The translations under genes were made by a program, and so were the position numbers. Shown here one piece after another: positions 1 to 8,657 of a stretch of 64,000 nt of DNA; the stretch's first letter is position 1; each line of letters opens with the position of its first letter. The DNA is from Casp-actino8 sp964563545 (GTDB taxonomy: Bacteria; Actinomycetota; Acidimicrobiia; Acidimicrobiales; Ilumatobacteraceae). The notes beneath the pieces are model-generated. The model was not told the DNA's origin and ran no database searches. It saw only the letters and a program-made list of their open reading frames with translations. Where the stretch lies: the NCBI GenBank assembly GCA_964563545.1, contig CAZLXB010000008.1, positions 1-64,000 of the forward strand, given 5' to 3'.

Positions 1-414
1 GCCGATCTCGAAGTTGGCCAAAAGGCCTCGGTCGATCTGACGGTCGGAGATCAGATCCTGGAGGGAGCCATCTCCTCGCTCGACGACTCGGCATCGGTCG
101 GTCCCAATGGAGAGCAGATCTACGAGGGAGTCGTGACGGTCGACTCCACCTTCGAAGCGGTCGACGGAGCATCGGTGACGGTCGATGTCACTCTGGACGA
201 AGTCGCCGACGCCCTTGCCGTTCCGGTGGCGGCGATCCTTCGTTCGGCCGATGGAGACGTCGTGCGCGTCGTCAACGATGCCGGCACGATCACGAGGGTT
301 CCGGTCACGATCGGACTCATCGATCGCGAATGGGCCCAGATCCTCACCGGACTCAGGGGCGATGAACTGGTGGTTGTGGACGTCGAGTCCGAGGGAGTCG
401 CCGCCGGAGCATGA
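1..414 (+). CDS. Periplasmic adaptor of an ABC/RND-type efflux pump (MacA/HlyD family), C-terminal part
   Basis: The reading frame is open from the first base of the window and ends at 412-414, so only the last 137 residues are present. The visible part is a beta-rich segment resembling the beta-barrel and membrane-proximal domains of MacA/HlyD adaptors (valine-rich strands, then a segment around AVPVAAILRSADG typical of the membrane-proximal region). Its stop overlaps the start of a MacB-like ATPase, followed by the permease, which is the usual partner set. Such adaptors link an inner-membrane pump to the outside and here probably work with the two following genes. The substrate is unknown. 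The family call is firm from context and moderate from sequence alone. Confidence 0.75.
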   Translation, partial: ADLEVGQKASVDLTVGDQILEGAISSLDDSASVGPNGEQIYEGVVTVDSTFEAVDGASVTVDVTLDEVADALAVPVAAILRSADGDVVRVVNDAGTITRVPVTIGLIDREWAQILTGLRGDELVVVDVESEGVAAGA

Positions 415-1127
415 CGGTCGCCGAGACAGCAACCGATCCATCGCGTCCGTTCATGGAGTTGACCGGTGTCTCCCGTGTCTACGGATCCGGTGCCGCCGAA
501 GTTTGGGCACTACGTGGCGTCGACCTGCGCATCATGCCGGGCGACTTCGTGTCGATCGTCGGCCCATCAGGGTCCGGTAAATCCACGATGCTCGGATTAC
601 TGGGCTGCCTCGACGTGCCGACGGAGGGCACCATCGAAGTCGACGGCGAGGAGGTCACCCGACTCGCCGACGCGGCTCGAACCCGGGTACGTGGTCGCAG
701 CATCGGCTTCGTCTTTCAGCAGTTCCATCTCATCCCGCACCTTGATGCCGTTTCCAACGTCGAGACGGCGTTGCTGTACCGGTCGATGAAGCCACTGGAA
801 CGTCGCGAGAAGGCGCTCTCAGCTCTCGAGCGTGTTGGTTTGGCTCATCGACACGACCATCGTCCGGTTCAGCTCTCCGGCGGCGAACAGCAGCGAGTCG
901 CGTTGGCCCGGGCACTCGTGACCGATCCGAAGATCCTCCTGGCCGACGAACCGACCGGCGCCCTCGACACCAAGAACGCGGCGAACGTCATGGAGATCCT
1001 GAGCGGTCTTCAATCGATCGAACGAGCCGTGGTGATCGTGACCCACGACGTCGGCATCGCCAATTCGGCCGCCCGCAAAGTATCGATGCTCGATGGCCGC
1101 ATCGTGAGCGACGAGGTTCTCCGATGA
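411..1127 (+). CDS. ABC transporter ATP-binding protein, MacB/LolD type
   Basis: This 238-residue ATPase has a complete set of ABC motifs: Walker A GPSGSGKST (residues 51-59), Q-loop near 104, signature LSGGEQQRV (about 155-163) and Walker B ILLADE (175-180), followed by PTGALD. The ADEPTGALD sequence is typical of the MacB/LolD/FtsE branch, which drives extrusion of lipoproteins, peptides or drugs rather than uptake. The start codon overlaps the adaptor stop (ATGA) and the gene's own stop overlaps the permease start, so the three genes are translationally coupled. The substrate cannot be told from the sequence. Confidence 0.93.
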   Translation: MTVAETATDPSRPFMELTGVSRVYGSGAAEVWALRGVDLRIMPGDFVSIVGPSGSGKSTMLGLLGCLDVPTEGTIEVDGEEVTRLADAARTRVRGRSIGFVFQQFHLIPHLDAVSNVETALLYRSMKPLERREKALSALERVGLAHRHDHRPVQLSGGEQQRVALARALVTDPKILLADEPTGALDTKNAANVMEILSGLQSIERAVVIVTHDVGIANSAARKVSMLDGRIVSDEVLR

Positions 1128-2326
1128 ACAGCACGTTCCGCGACCTCCTGCGCGTGGCCACGACCGGTCTCTTGGCGCGCAAGGTTCGCACCCTCTTGCT
1201 GCTGCTCGGCCCCATGATCGGTGTGGCGGCGATCATCGCCGCCGTCGGTCTGACCGATTCGGCCAAAGGTGACCTCAAGGCCAAGGTCGACAAACTCGGG
1301 ACGAATCTGATCGAAGCGTCAGCGGCGAGCAGTTTCGGGGGACAGGACCCGACCCTTCCAATCGATGCCGCCGAGCGTGCCCTCACCGTGACGGCCATCG
1401 AGAAGGTCGCAACCATCCGAGAGATGCAGAACGTGATCGTCACCCCGTACGACGAAGCACGCGAGAATTTCGAGACCGTTCCCATCCCGGTCCTGGCCGC
1501 CGATTCGCTGCTTCCCGAGGTGCTCGAGGTTCCGCTCATCTCGGGTCGGTGGATCAACGGATTCGACGAGGACGATCGGGCACGTACCGCAGTGATCGGA
1601 GCCGGCCTCGCCGACGAATTCGACTACCTGCCAGGTGAGCTCCGAACCATCGAGTTGAACGGGCTTCGGTACGCGGTGGTGGGGGTACTCGATCGGGTGG
1701 AACTCGAACCCGGATTCGACAATGCCGTCTTCATCCCGTTCACCGCCGCCGCCGACGACTTCCTCGGTCTGGGAGTCGACGATGACATCGAGCCCAACAA
1801 ATTGTACGCCCGCTCAATGGAGGGGTCGGAGGACGACGCCGCCAACGCTCTCAAAGTCGCGGTCAATCTGGGCGGACCACAGGACGTCTCGACCGAGATC
1901 AAGAGCGAGGCCCTCGAGCTCGCCGCCCAAAGTGATCGTCAACTCCAGTTGATCGTCGTATCGATGGGACTTCTGGCCATCATCGTCGGGGGCCTTGGTA
2001 TCGCCAACGTGATGTCGATCTCCGTCATTCAGCGTTCGGCCGAGATCGGTATCCGCCGGGCACTCGGCCACACGCGGCGCATCATCGCCCTGCAGTTCCT
2101 CCTGGAGGCCGTTTTCGTCGGAATCGTCGGTGGTTTGCTCGGGGTTCTCCTCGGGATGTTCGCCATCTTCGTCGGCGTCAGCATCGCCGGTTGGGTGTTC
2201 GTGATGGCTTCGTGGCTGGCCCCGGGCGGAATACTCCTCGCCATCGTCATTTCGGTGCTCGCCGGTCTGTACCCGGCCGTTCGCGCGGCGCGACTCGAGC
2301 CGCTCGAGACACTCCGTCTTGGCTGA
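1124..2326 (+). CDS. ABC transporter permease, MacB/FtsX family
   Basis: The 400-residue protein has the MacB-type layout: an N-terminal membrane segment (about residues 20-45), a large extracytoplasmic domain, then three C-terminal membrane segments with the FtsX-like core. The stretch GLGIANVMSISVIQRSAEIGIRRALG just before the last helices is characteristic of the family. The protein ends with the conserved PAVRAARLEPLETLR. It forms the membrane part of the exporter encoded by the two genes before it. Its stop codon lies inside the hairpin of a likely terminator. Confidence 0.92.
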   Translation: MNSTFRDLLRVATTGLLARKVRTLLLLLGPMIGVAAIIAAVGLTDSAKGDLKAKVDKLGTNLIEASAASSFGGQDPTLPIDAAERALTVTAIEKVATIREMQNVIVTPYDEARENFETVPIPVLAADSLLPEVLEVPLISGRWINGFDEDDRARTAVIGAGLADEFDYLPGELRTIELNGLRYAVVGVLDRVELEPGFDNAVFIPFTAAADDFLGLGVDDDIEPNKLYARSMEGSEDDAANALKVAVNLGGPQDVSTEIKSEALELAAQSDRQLQLIVVSMGLLAIIVGGLGIANVMSISVIQRSAEIGIRRALGHTRRIIALQFLLEAVFVGIVGGLLGVLLGMFAIFVGVSIAGWVFVMASWLAPGGILLAIVISVLAGLYPAVRAARLEPLETLRLG

Positions 2327-2338
2327 GTTTCAGCCGAG
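2318..2338 (+). terminator. Hairpin terminator between the MacB-like operon and the converging oxidoreductase gene
   Basis: GGCTGA (2321-2326) and TCAGCC (2330-2335) form a perfect stem around a three-base loop, extended by three outer pairs (one a wobble). AAATTTCTTT follows directly. The position just after the permease stop and before the end of a converging gene fits a terminator. I did not calculate folding energy. Confidence 0.6.
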
Positions 2339-2347
2339 AAATTTCTT

Positions 2348-3259
2348 TCAGGCGACGGCGGCGAAGAGCTCGTTGATCGCTTTGACCTGACCTCCGGTGG
2401 TCGAGGACATGACCGCAATCGGCTCCACTCCGATGGCACGCCACCGCGCGAAACCTTCGAGCACCTCGTCGCGCGGGCCGTAGAGCGTGCAGTCGGAAAG
2501 CCACTCGTCCGTCATCAGTTCGGTCAAGGAGTCGGAGCGACCTTCGTCGATCGCCCTTTCGATCGCATCCATCTCTTCGACGTAGCCCGCGGCCCTCCAG
2601 TAATTCCGGTAATTGGGGAGCCGGACGTAAACCTGCATCGTCTTGCGATTCACCGCGGCCGCCGCTCGGCGGTCGTCGTCGATCACGGTCGGAATCATGT
2701 TGGCCAGATAGAAACCACCGCTTCGCTTGTCGGGACTGACCCTCGTCACCTGAGTCGAGGTGTTGCGAAAGCTCGCGTTCGCCCACAGCGCGCCCTGACC
2801 GATGTCCTGGGCCAGGTCGAGCATCCGGTTCCTCAAGGCCGCGACATAGATGGGCGGAAGTGGTCCGGAGTACTTCTCGACCGATCGCAGCGCGGCGACG
2901 AATTCACGCATGTCCGAGAGCGGAGGACCCATGGTCACTCCCAGACGGCGCACCATCGGCTCGTGACTGACGCCGAGCCCGAGACCGAAACGTCCATCGG
3001 ACACTTCGTGAATGTGAGAGGCAAGATTCGCGATCTCGTTGGCGCTCGTTCCGTAGATGCCCTGGATCGCCGTGTAGAAGCGAATCCGCGACGTAACGTG
3101 GGCGAGACTCACGCAGAGTCCGAGGGCTCCACCAAGAGTCGGGCAGGCGAGACCAGCGAAGCCCCGTTTCTCGGTCTCCACCGCCAACTCGAGGATGGTT
3201 CGCCGCTTGCCGGGCGACGCCACGACCGAAACGACCGGGAGCGACGAATCAAAGGACAT
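2348..3259 (-). CDS. Luciferase-like (LLM class) flavin/F420-dependent oxidoreductase
   Basis: The 303-residue product has the luciferase-like monooxygenase fold signature: an early strand-helix unit (VVSVVASPGKRRTILELAVETEKRGF), the segment TSRIRFYTAIQGIYG near residue 60, and the EVSDGRFGLGLGVSHEP motif near 90 that is usual in F420-using members. The substrate is unknown. A longer frame runs upstream to 3463, but the ATG at 3257-3259 is the better start: it has a TACGGT box (3266-3271) six bases before it and the homologous region begins there. In actinobacteria many of these enzymes use coenzyme F420 rather than FMN, but this one cannot be assigned from sequence alone. Confidence 0.85.
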   Translation of the reverse strand: MSFDSSLPVVSVVASPGKRRTILELAVETEKRGFAGLACPTLGGALGLCVSLAHVTSRIRFYTAIQGIYGTSANEIANLASHIHEVSDGRFGLGLGVSHEPMVRRLGVTMGPPLSDMREFVAALRSVEKYSGPLPPIYVAALRNRMLDLAQDIGQGALWANASFRNTSTQVTRVSPDKRSGGFYLANMIPTVIDDDRRAAAAVNRKTMQVYVRLPNYRNYWRAAGYVEEMDAIERAIDEGRSDSLTELMTDEWLSDCTLYGPRDEVLEGFARWRAIGVEPIAVMSSTTGGQVKAINELFAAVA

Positions 3260-3265
3260 GATTCG

Positions 3266-3271
3266 ACCGTA
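3266..3271 (-). promoter_or_regulatory. Probable -10 box for the LLM oxidoreductase (leaderless type)
   Basis: TACGGT on the minus strand ends six bases before the ATG at 3257-3259, so transcription would begin at or next to the start codon. This matches the arrangement before many other genes in the window. Confidence 0.45.
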
Positions 3272-3322
3272 CTCCAGGCTTTCTCGGGCCCAGGCAGGCG
3301 AGTCGGTAGGTTGAGCGTCCTG

Positions 3323-4543
3323 ATGACCCAGCTCTCCACGCCCGTGGGTCCACGCGACGAACCACTTCGGATCGCTCTCATCTGCCCCTACAGCCTCACC
3401 ATTCCTGGCGGCGTGCAAGGGCAGGTCCTCGGCCTGGCTCGAGCCCTTCGTCGACGAGGACACGAGGTACGGGTACTCGGACCTTGCGACGGTGCCCCGC
3501 CCGAGACGTACGTGACACCCCTCGGTGATTCATTGCCGACTGCCGTCAACGGTTCCATCGCTCCACTCGCGCCCGATCCCTCGGCCGCCCTGCGAACCAT
3601 CCGTGCTCTTCGCGACGAGGCCTTCGACGTACTGCACGTCCATGAACCACTCTCGCCCGGACCGAGTATGACAACCCTTCTGATGCACACTGCGCCGATC
3701 GTTGCGACCTTCCATGCCGCCGGCGACAGCGCGAGTTACCGGTATCTGAATTCGGTCGTTCGAAATCTGGCGAACTCGATCGATCTGCGTTTCGCGGTCT
3801 CCAAGGACGCGCTCGAACTCGCCGAGCGCTACCTGGGAGGGGAGTACGAGGTCCTGCCCAACGGCGTCGAACTCGATCGCTATCTCGACGACGCTTCCGA
3901 TCGGATTCGCGAACGAGCGATCCTCTTCTGTGGTCGTCACGAACCTCGCAAAGGTCTCGAAGTACTGCTGCAGGCGCATCGTGATCTGCCCGACGACGTA
4001 CAACTCTGGATCGCCTCCGACGGTCCCGAGACCGCGCGACTCATGCGCGAGTGGTCCACGGACCCCCGGATTCATTGGCTGGGCCGAATCTCCGACGCCG
4101 AGAAACTCGATCTCCTCCGTCGGGCCACGATCTTTTGTGCTCCATCGCTCGGTGGCGAGAGTTTTGGGGTGGTGCTACTGGAAGCGATGGCATCGGGAAC
4201 GACGGTGGTCGCGAGTTCGATCGACGGTTATCAGAACGTCGCGACCAATGGCGTCGACTCACTCCTCTGCGAGCCCGGCGACGCCCACGCCTTGCGCGAC
4301 GCACTTCACCTCGCGCTGCACGACGACGGACTTCGATCGAGGCTCGCCCAATCCGGCCGTCGACGAGCCGACGGGTTCTCGATGGTTTCCCTCGCCGAGA
4401 GTTACGTATCGGCCTATCGCCGCGCCATAGCGGGGGAGTCCACCGCGCCGATCAGGAAGTCGTACTCGTCGCGCGTGTTGCGATTCGTCAGGGCCTGCGT
4501 TGCCATTCTGCGCCGGCGGCTCGGCCGTAGGATGGCTACATGA
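3323..4543 (+). CDS. pimA: GT4 family glycosyltransferase, PimA-like phosphatidylinositol mannosyltransferase
   Basis: The 406-residue protein starts with the N-terminal pattern of PimA and close GT4 enzymes (CPYSLTIPGGVQGQV at about residues 20-34). That segment carries the glycine-rich loop that binds the sugar nucleotide and lipid acceptor. The C-terminal Rossmann domain shows FCGRHEPRKGLEVLL and the E-x7-E type donor site (APSLGGESFGVVLLEAMASG). PimA adds the first mannose of phosphatidylinositol mannosides at the inner face of the membrane. The gene lies upstream of pdxS-pdxT-yebC-ruvC, as pimA does in mycobacteria. The longer frame back to 2963 overlaps the divergent gene, so I chose ATG 3323. 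The exact acceptor remains inference. Confidence 0.78.
   Translation: MTQLSTPVGPRDEPLRIALICPYSLTIPGGVQGQVLGLARALRRRGHEVRVLGPCDGAPPETYVTPLGDSLPTAVNGSIAPLAPDPSAALRTIRALRDEAFDVLHVHEPLSPGPSMTTLLMHTAPIVATFHAAGDSASYRYLNSVVRNLANSIDLRFAVSKDALELAERYLGGEYEVLPNGVELDRYLDDASDRIRERAILFCGRHEPRKGLEVLLQAHRDLPDDVQLWIASDGPETARLMREWSTDPRIHWLGRISDAEKLDLLRRATIFCAPSLGGESFGVVLLEAMASGTTVVASSIDGYQNVATNGVDSLLCEPGDAHALRDALHLALHDDGLRSRLAQSGRRRADGFSMVSLAESYVSAYRRAIAGESTAPIRKSYSSRVLRFVRACVAILRRRLGRRMAT
4528..4533 (+). promoter_or_regulatory. Probable -10 box for lemA
   Basis: TAGGAT ends six bases before the lemA ATG at 4540 and lies within the 3' end of the glycosyltransferase gene. Spacing fits a leaderless transcript. 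The gene also overlaps the upstream stop (ATGA), so it may be expressed both by coupling and from its own promoter. Confidence 0.4.
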
Positions 4544-5091
4544 CCCTCCTCGTCGTCCTGGTGATTCTCGCGATTGTCCTGATTGCGTTGGTCGTCCTCT
4601 ACAACTCGCTCGTGCGGAGTCGGAACACCGTCGACAACGCCTGGTCGCAGATCGAGGTCCAACTCAAGCGTCGACTCGACCTGATTCCCAATCTTGTCGA
4701 GACCGTGAAGGGCTACGCCGCTCACGAGCAGAAGACACTGGATGCCGTCATCCAGGCCAGGAATTCGGCCCTGGCCGCGCCGGCGACTCCCGGACCGCAA
4801 GCGGCCGCCGACAACGCCCTGGTCGGAACCCTTCGTCAAGTGTTCGCTCTGTCGGAGGCCTACCCCGATCTGAAGGCCAACCAGAACTTCCTCGCCCTTC
4901 AAGAAGAACTGACGGCGACCGAAAGCCGGGTGGCCTACGCGCGGCAGTTCTACAACGACTCCGTGCTCGGGTACCACAACCGCCTCGACACTTTCCCCAC
5001 CGTGTTCATCGCGAAGTTCGGAAACTTCACGAGACGTGAATTCTTCGAGGCCGGAGAGCCGGCCCAGACACCGCCATCGGTTTCGTTCTGA
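4540..5091 (+). CDS. lemA: LemA family membrane protein
   Basis: The 183-residue product has one N-terminal membrane segment (residues 2-25) followed directly by the family hallmark YNSLVRSRNTVDNAWSQIEVQLKRR and DLIPNLVETVKGYA, then a long helical bundle. Length and layout match LemA proteins. Their role is not well defined, but they very often stand next to an HtpX-type protease, as here (5 bases upstream of it). The start overlaps the stop of the PimA-like gene. Confidence 0.93.
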   Translation: MTLLVVLVILAIVLIALVVLYNSLVRSRNTVDNAWSQIEVQLKRRLDLIPNLVETVKGYAAHEQKTLDAVIQARNSALAAPATPGPQAAADNALVGTLRQVFALSEAYPDLKANQNFLALQEELTATESRVAYARQFYNDSVLGYHNRLDTFPTVFIAKFGNFTRREFFEAGEPAQTPPSVSF

Positions 5092-5096
5092 TCACC

Positions 5097-6002
5097 ATGT
5101 TCGAAGAGATTCGCTCGAACAAGCGGCGCAGCGCGGCCCTCATCGTCTTTTTCGTCCTGGTGACCGTCGTCATCGGCGTCGTAGTCGGTTATTTCGTTGG
5201 TGGGGGACCGGTACCGGCGATCATCGCCTTGGCCATCGCACTCGTGACCGCTCTCACCTCGTATTGGAAGTCCGACCAGATCGCCTTGCGCGTCAGCCGC
5301 GCGGTACCCGCCGACCCGGCGACCTATCAGCGCCTGCACAATCTCGTCGAGGGACTCTGCATCGCATCCGGTCTTCCCAAACCAGCGGTGTACGTCATCG
5401 AGGATCCGGCTCCCAACGCATTCGCCACCGGCCGCAACCCTCAGCACGCGGCCATTGCGGTCACAACCGGACTTCTCGAGAAGATGAACCGAGTCGAACT
5501 CGAGGGCGTGGTCGCCCATGAGCTGTCCCATATCCGCAATTACGACATCCTGGTCTCGACGATCGCCGTGGTTCTGGTGGGAACGGTGGCGATCCTGACC
5601 GATCTGTCGTTGCGCATGATGTGGTGGAACGGGGGTCGTCGTCCACGGGAAGGCGATCGGGCCAACGGCTCCAATCCGCTTGCTCTCATCGGCTTCGTCC
5701 TCTTGATCGTCGCCCCGATCGTGGCCAAGGTGATGCAGGCCTCGCTGAGTCGCCGCCGCGAAACATTGGCCGATGTCTCGGCCTGTCAGATGACCAGGTA
5801 TCCCCCCGGTCTCATCGCCGCCCTCGAGAAACTGAAGGCCGACACGACCACCACCCACTCGGCGAGCATGGCCACCGCGCACATGTGGATCGAGCAACCA
5901 CTATCCGGTGTCCGAGACGACGGCCGGCTCGCGTGGTTCCACCGGATGTTCGACACCCACCCGCCGCTTGATCAGCGAATTGCGCTGTTGAAGGAGTTGT
6001 GA
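5097..6002 (+). CDS. htpX: Membrane-bound zinc metalloprotease, HtpX/M48 family
   Basis: The 301-residue protein has two membrane segments near the N-terminus (about 15-60) and the zinc site HELSH in VVAHELSHIRN. A downstream ETLAD segment (LSRRRETLADVSACQ) supplies the third ligand, a glutamate. Further hydrophobic stretches occur at about 155-205. HtpX proteases degrade damaged membrane proteins. Here the protease is paired with LemA, a common arrangement. Its stop codon overlaps the region of the next gene's start. Confidence 0.92.
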   Translation: MFEEIRSNKRRSAALIVFFVLVTVVIGVVVGYFVGGGPVPAIIALAIALVTALTSYWKSDQIALRVSRAVPADPATYQRLHNLVEGLCIASGLPKPAVYVIEDPAPNAFATGRNPQHAAIAVTTGLLEKMNRVELEGVVAHELSHIRNYDILVSTIAVVLVGTVAILTDLSLRMMWWNGGRRPREGDRANGSNPLALIGFVLLIVAPIVAKVMQASLSRRRETLADVSACQMTRYPPGLIAALEKLKADTTTTHSASMATAHMWIEQPLSGVRDDGRLAWFHRMFDTHPPLDQRIALLKEL

Positions 6003-7093
6003 TGCGAAGAATCGCCTGGCCCGTCGCATTGACTTTCACCATGGTCGTCGCGGCCGCTTGTTCGTCGACGAGTGCGGCACCCGAACCGACCTCGGCTCCG
6101 ACATCGGCTGCACCTTCCTCGGTCGCCGTCACCGAAGCCGCTTCCACTGTTGCTCCAGAATTGCCGAAATTCCCCCTCACCGGCACCGAGATCACCGATC
6201 CGACATTGGCTGATCGCCCGGCCATCATCGTCAAGATCGACAACGCCCCGGGCGCTCGTCCCCAGACGGGTGTCAACAACGCCGACATCGTGTACGAGGA
6301 GAACGTCGAGTCGTGGACGCGTTTCGCAGCCGTGTTCCACTCGCAGGGATCCGATCCGGTCGGACCCATCCGTTCGGGTCGAACCCAGGACATCAACCTC
6401 GGCACCAGTCTTGATCATCCGTTGCTCGTCTGGAGCGGTGGCAATGCGACAGTGACGAGCCTGATCAACAAATCCGAACTCGTGAACATGAGCGTGTCGG
6501 CGGCCGGTCCGAATGGGGGCTACTACCGCTCGACCGACAAGAAGGCTCCCCACAATCTCTTCACGAAACTCTCCAACATCTGGGCCCTCGACGAAGCTCG
6601 GGGTGGACGACCACCGGCGCAATTCGCCTATCGCCCGGCCGACGAACTCCTCGACGGAAAGGCAGCCGTTGGAGTGAAGTTGAAGATGGACGGCTCCATG
6701 AAGGCGTCGTGGACCTGGGACCCTTCGACCAGCACCTATCTGCGCAACCATGAAGACAAGCCACACCTCGAGGCCGATGGCAGCCGGGTGTCCACGAACA
6801 ACGTGGTCGTCATTGTCTGCGATTACAAGACCAGCGTCGCCGACAGTCGCAGCCCCGAGGCGCAGACCACTGGTTCGGGTGTCGTCTGGGTGTTCTCGGA
6901 TGGGCGATACGCCGAGGGTACGTGGAGCCGAGCCGATAATCGTTCGGGATGGGTCCTGACGGCCGCCGATGGCTCGGCCATCGAACTCACGCCGGGCCGC
7001 ACCTGGGTCGAACTCATCCGGGAGGGTCAGGCAGTGCTCGTACCCGAAGGGTCCGATCTCGCCTCGGTACCGTGGCCCGCTTCACAGAAGTGA
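6002..7093 (+). CDS. DUF3048 (YerB-like) lipoprotein
   Basis: The 363-residue product has a signal peptide (residues 1-20) ending in a cysteine after AAA, consistent with a lipoprotein. A Ser/Thr/Pro-rich linker and two DUF3048 domains follow (PAIIVKIDNAPGARPQTGVNNADIVYEE, then VGPIRSGRT). The function of the family is unknown; members are cell-surface proteins. AAGGAG at 5991-5996 lies five bases before ATG 6002 but only two before the GTG at 5999, so I prefer 6002. Confidence 0.87.
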   Translation: MRRIAWPVALTFTMVVAAACSSTSAAPEPTSAPTSAAPSSVAVTEAASTVAPELPKFPLTGTEITDPTLADRPAIIVKIDNAPGARPQTGVNNADIVYEENVESWTRFAAVFHSQGSDPVGPIRSGRTQDINLGTSLDHPLLVWSGGNATVTSLINKSELVNMSVSAAGPNGGYYRSTDKKAPHNLFTKLSNIWALDEARGGRPPAQFAYRPADELLDGKAAVGVKLKMDGSMKASWTWDPSTSTYLRNHEDKPHLEADGSRVSTNNVVVIVCDYKTSVADSRSPEAQTTGSGVVWVFSDGRYAEGTWSRADNRSGWVLTAADGSAIELTPGRTWVELIREGQAVLVPEGSDLASVPWPASQK

Positions 7094-7119
7094 CCCGAAA
7101 GAGCCCGCGACCAACCCGT

Positions 7120-7125
7120 TAGCCT
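7120..7125 (+). promoter_or_regulatory. Probable -10 box for pdxS
   Basis: TAGCCT ends seven bases before the pdxS ATG at 7133 in a 39-base gap that has no clear ribosome-binding site. This fits a leaderless transcript. Confidence 0.5.
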
Positions 7126-7132
7126 TTGGGCT

Positions 7133-8020
7133 ATGTCGACCTCTTCCACGACCGGTTCGTTCCCCGTCAAGCGCGGCCTGGCCGAGATGCTGAAGGGAGG
7201 GGTGATCATGGATGTGGTCACTCCCGAACAGGCCAAGATCGCCGAGGACGCCGGTGCGGTGGCCGTCATGGCTCTCGAACGCGTCCCGGCCGATATCCGC
7301 AAGGACGGCGGGGTCGCGCGTATGAGCGATCCCGAGATGATCGAAGGAATCAAGAAGGCGGTCTCGATCCCGGTCATGGCCAAGGCCCGAATCGGTCACT
7401 TCGTCGAGGCGCAGATCCTTCAGGCTCTGGGCGTCGACTTCATCGACGAGAGCGAAGTTCTCACTCCTGCCGATGAAGCCCACCACATCGACAAGTACAA
7501 GTTCGGCGTTCCGTTCGTGTGCGGTGCCACCAATCTGGGCGAGGCATTGCGCCGAATCTCAGAGGGAGCGGCGATGATCCGCTCGAAAGGTGAAGCGGGC
7601 ACCGGGAACGTCGTCGAAGCGGTCCGCCACCTGCGGTCCATCCTCGGCGACATCAAGAAGATCGGCACCGCCGACTCCGCCGAACTTTTCCAGTGGGCCA
7701 AGAACCTTCAAGCACCTCTGCCTCTCGTTCAGGAACTGGCTGAAACGGGTCGACTCCCGGTTCCCGTGTTCTGCGCCGGAGGACTCGCCACCCCGGCCGA
7801 TGCCGCGTTGGCGATGCAACTCGGTGCCGAGGCCGTCTTCGTCGGTTCGGGAATCTTCAAGAGCTCCGATCCGGCTCCGCGCGCGAAGGCGATCGTCGAA
7901 GCGACGACCCATTTCGACAACCCCGACATCCTCGCCAAAGTGAGTCGCGGTCTTGGAGCGCCCATGACTGGAATCGGCATGGACGAGATCAACCAGCGTT
8001 ACGCCGAACGTGGTTGGTGA
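7133..8020 (+). CDS. pdxS: Pyridoxal 5'-phosphate synthase, lyase subunit PdxS
   Basis: The 295-residue TIM-barrel protein is highly conserved: VKRGLAEMLKGGVIMDV near the start, EDAGAVAVMALERVPADIR, the MAKARIGHFVEAQIL segment, and the GEAGTGNVVEAVRH phosphate-binding region. PdxS makes pyridoxal phosphate from ribose 5-phosphate, glyceraldehyde 3-phosphate and ammonia supplied by PdxT, which is the next gene. This is the deoxyxylulose-independent route. The 5' gap carries a TAGCCT box. Confidence 0.97.
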   Translation: MSTSSTTGSFPVKRGLAEMLKGGVIMDVVTPEQAKIAEDAGAVAVMALERVPADIRKDGGVARMSDPEMIEGIKKAVSIPVMAKARIGHFVEAQILQALGVDFIDESEVLTPADEAHHIDKYKFGVPFVCGATNLGEALRRISEGAAMIRSKGEAGTGNVVEAVRHLRSILGDIKKIGTADSAELFQWAKNLQAPLPLVQELAETGRLPVPVFCAGGLATPADAALAMQLGAEAVFVGSGIFKSSDPAPRAKAIVEATTHFDNPDILAKVSRGLGAPMTGIGMDEINQRYAERGW

Positions 8021-8046
8021 GACCTTGTTCTCCGAAAGGCCTCCAG

Positions 8047-8655
8047 GTGAACGCCCGTCCGGTCATCGGAGTTCTCGCGCTTCAGGGCGCATTCGCGGCG
8101 CACGCTGACCGGCTCGGTTCACTCGGCGTCGACGTCGTCGAAGTCCGTCGCCCCGATCATCTCGCCGGACTGAATGGCATCGTGCTGCCTGGCGGCGAGA
8201 GCACGGCGATGAGCAATCTCCTGAAATCCTCCGGATTGGCCGAGGAATTGGGTCGCCACCTGTCATCTGGATTCCCGGTCTTTGGCACCTGTGCCGGCAT
8301 GATCCTGCTCGCCGATGAAATCCTCGATGGGCGAGACGACCAGATCTCCTTTGGCGTATTGCCCATCTCGGTTCGGCGCAATGGCTACGGACGCCAGATC
8401 GATTCGTTCGAGTGCGAACTCGACGTGGTCGGCCGCCAAGGGTCCTTCCACGCCGTGTTCATTCGTGCGCCCAAGATCGTGCGTCTCGATCCGGTCGTGG
8501 AGGTTCTGGCCACCCGCGACGACGTGCCGGTTCTCGTTCGGCGAGGATCGGCCATGGCATCGTCTTTCCACCCCGAACTCACCGACGATTCTCGGATTCA
8601 CCAATTGTTCCTCGAAGTCGTCGATCAGCATCTGTCCAATAGCCACGCGAGGTAG
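8047..8655 (+). CDS. pdxT: Pyridoxal 5'-phosphate synthase, glutaminase subunit PdxT
   Basis: The 202-residue class I glutaminase has GVLALQGAFAAH at the N-terminus, the PGGEST loop (48-53), the catalytic cysteine in GTCAGM (C82) and the His/Glu pair in SFHPELTDD near the end. It provides ammonia to PdxS. A longer frame starts at 8014 and overlaps pdxS, but the GTG at 8047 has AAAGG (8035-8039) before it and fits the family N-terminus, so it is the likely start. Confidence 0.96.
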   Translation: MNARPVIGVLALQGAFAAHADRLGSLGVDVVEVRRPDHLAGLNGIVLPGGESTAMSNLLKSSGLAEELGRHLSSGFPVFGTCAGMILLADEILDGRDDQISFGVLPISVRRNGYGRQIDSFECELDVVGRQGSFHAVFIRAPKIVRLDPVVEVLATRDDVPVLVRRGSAMASSFHPELTDDSRIHQLFLEVVDQHLSNSHAR

Positions 8656-8657
8656 TC

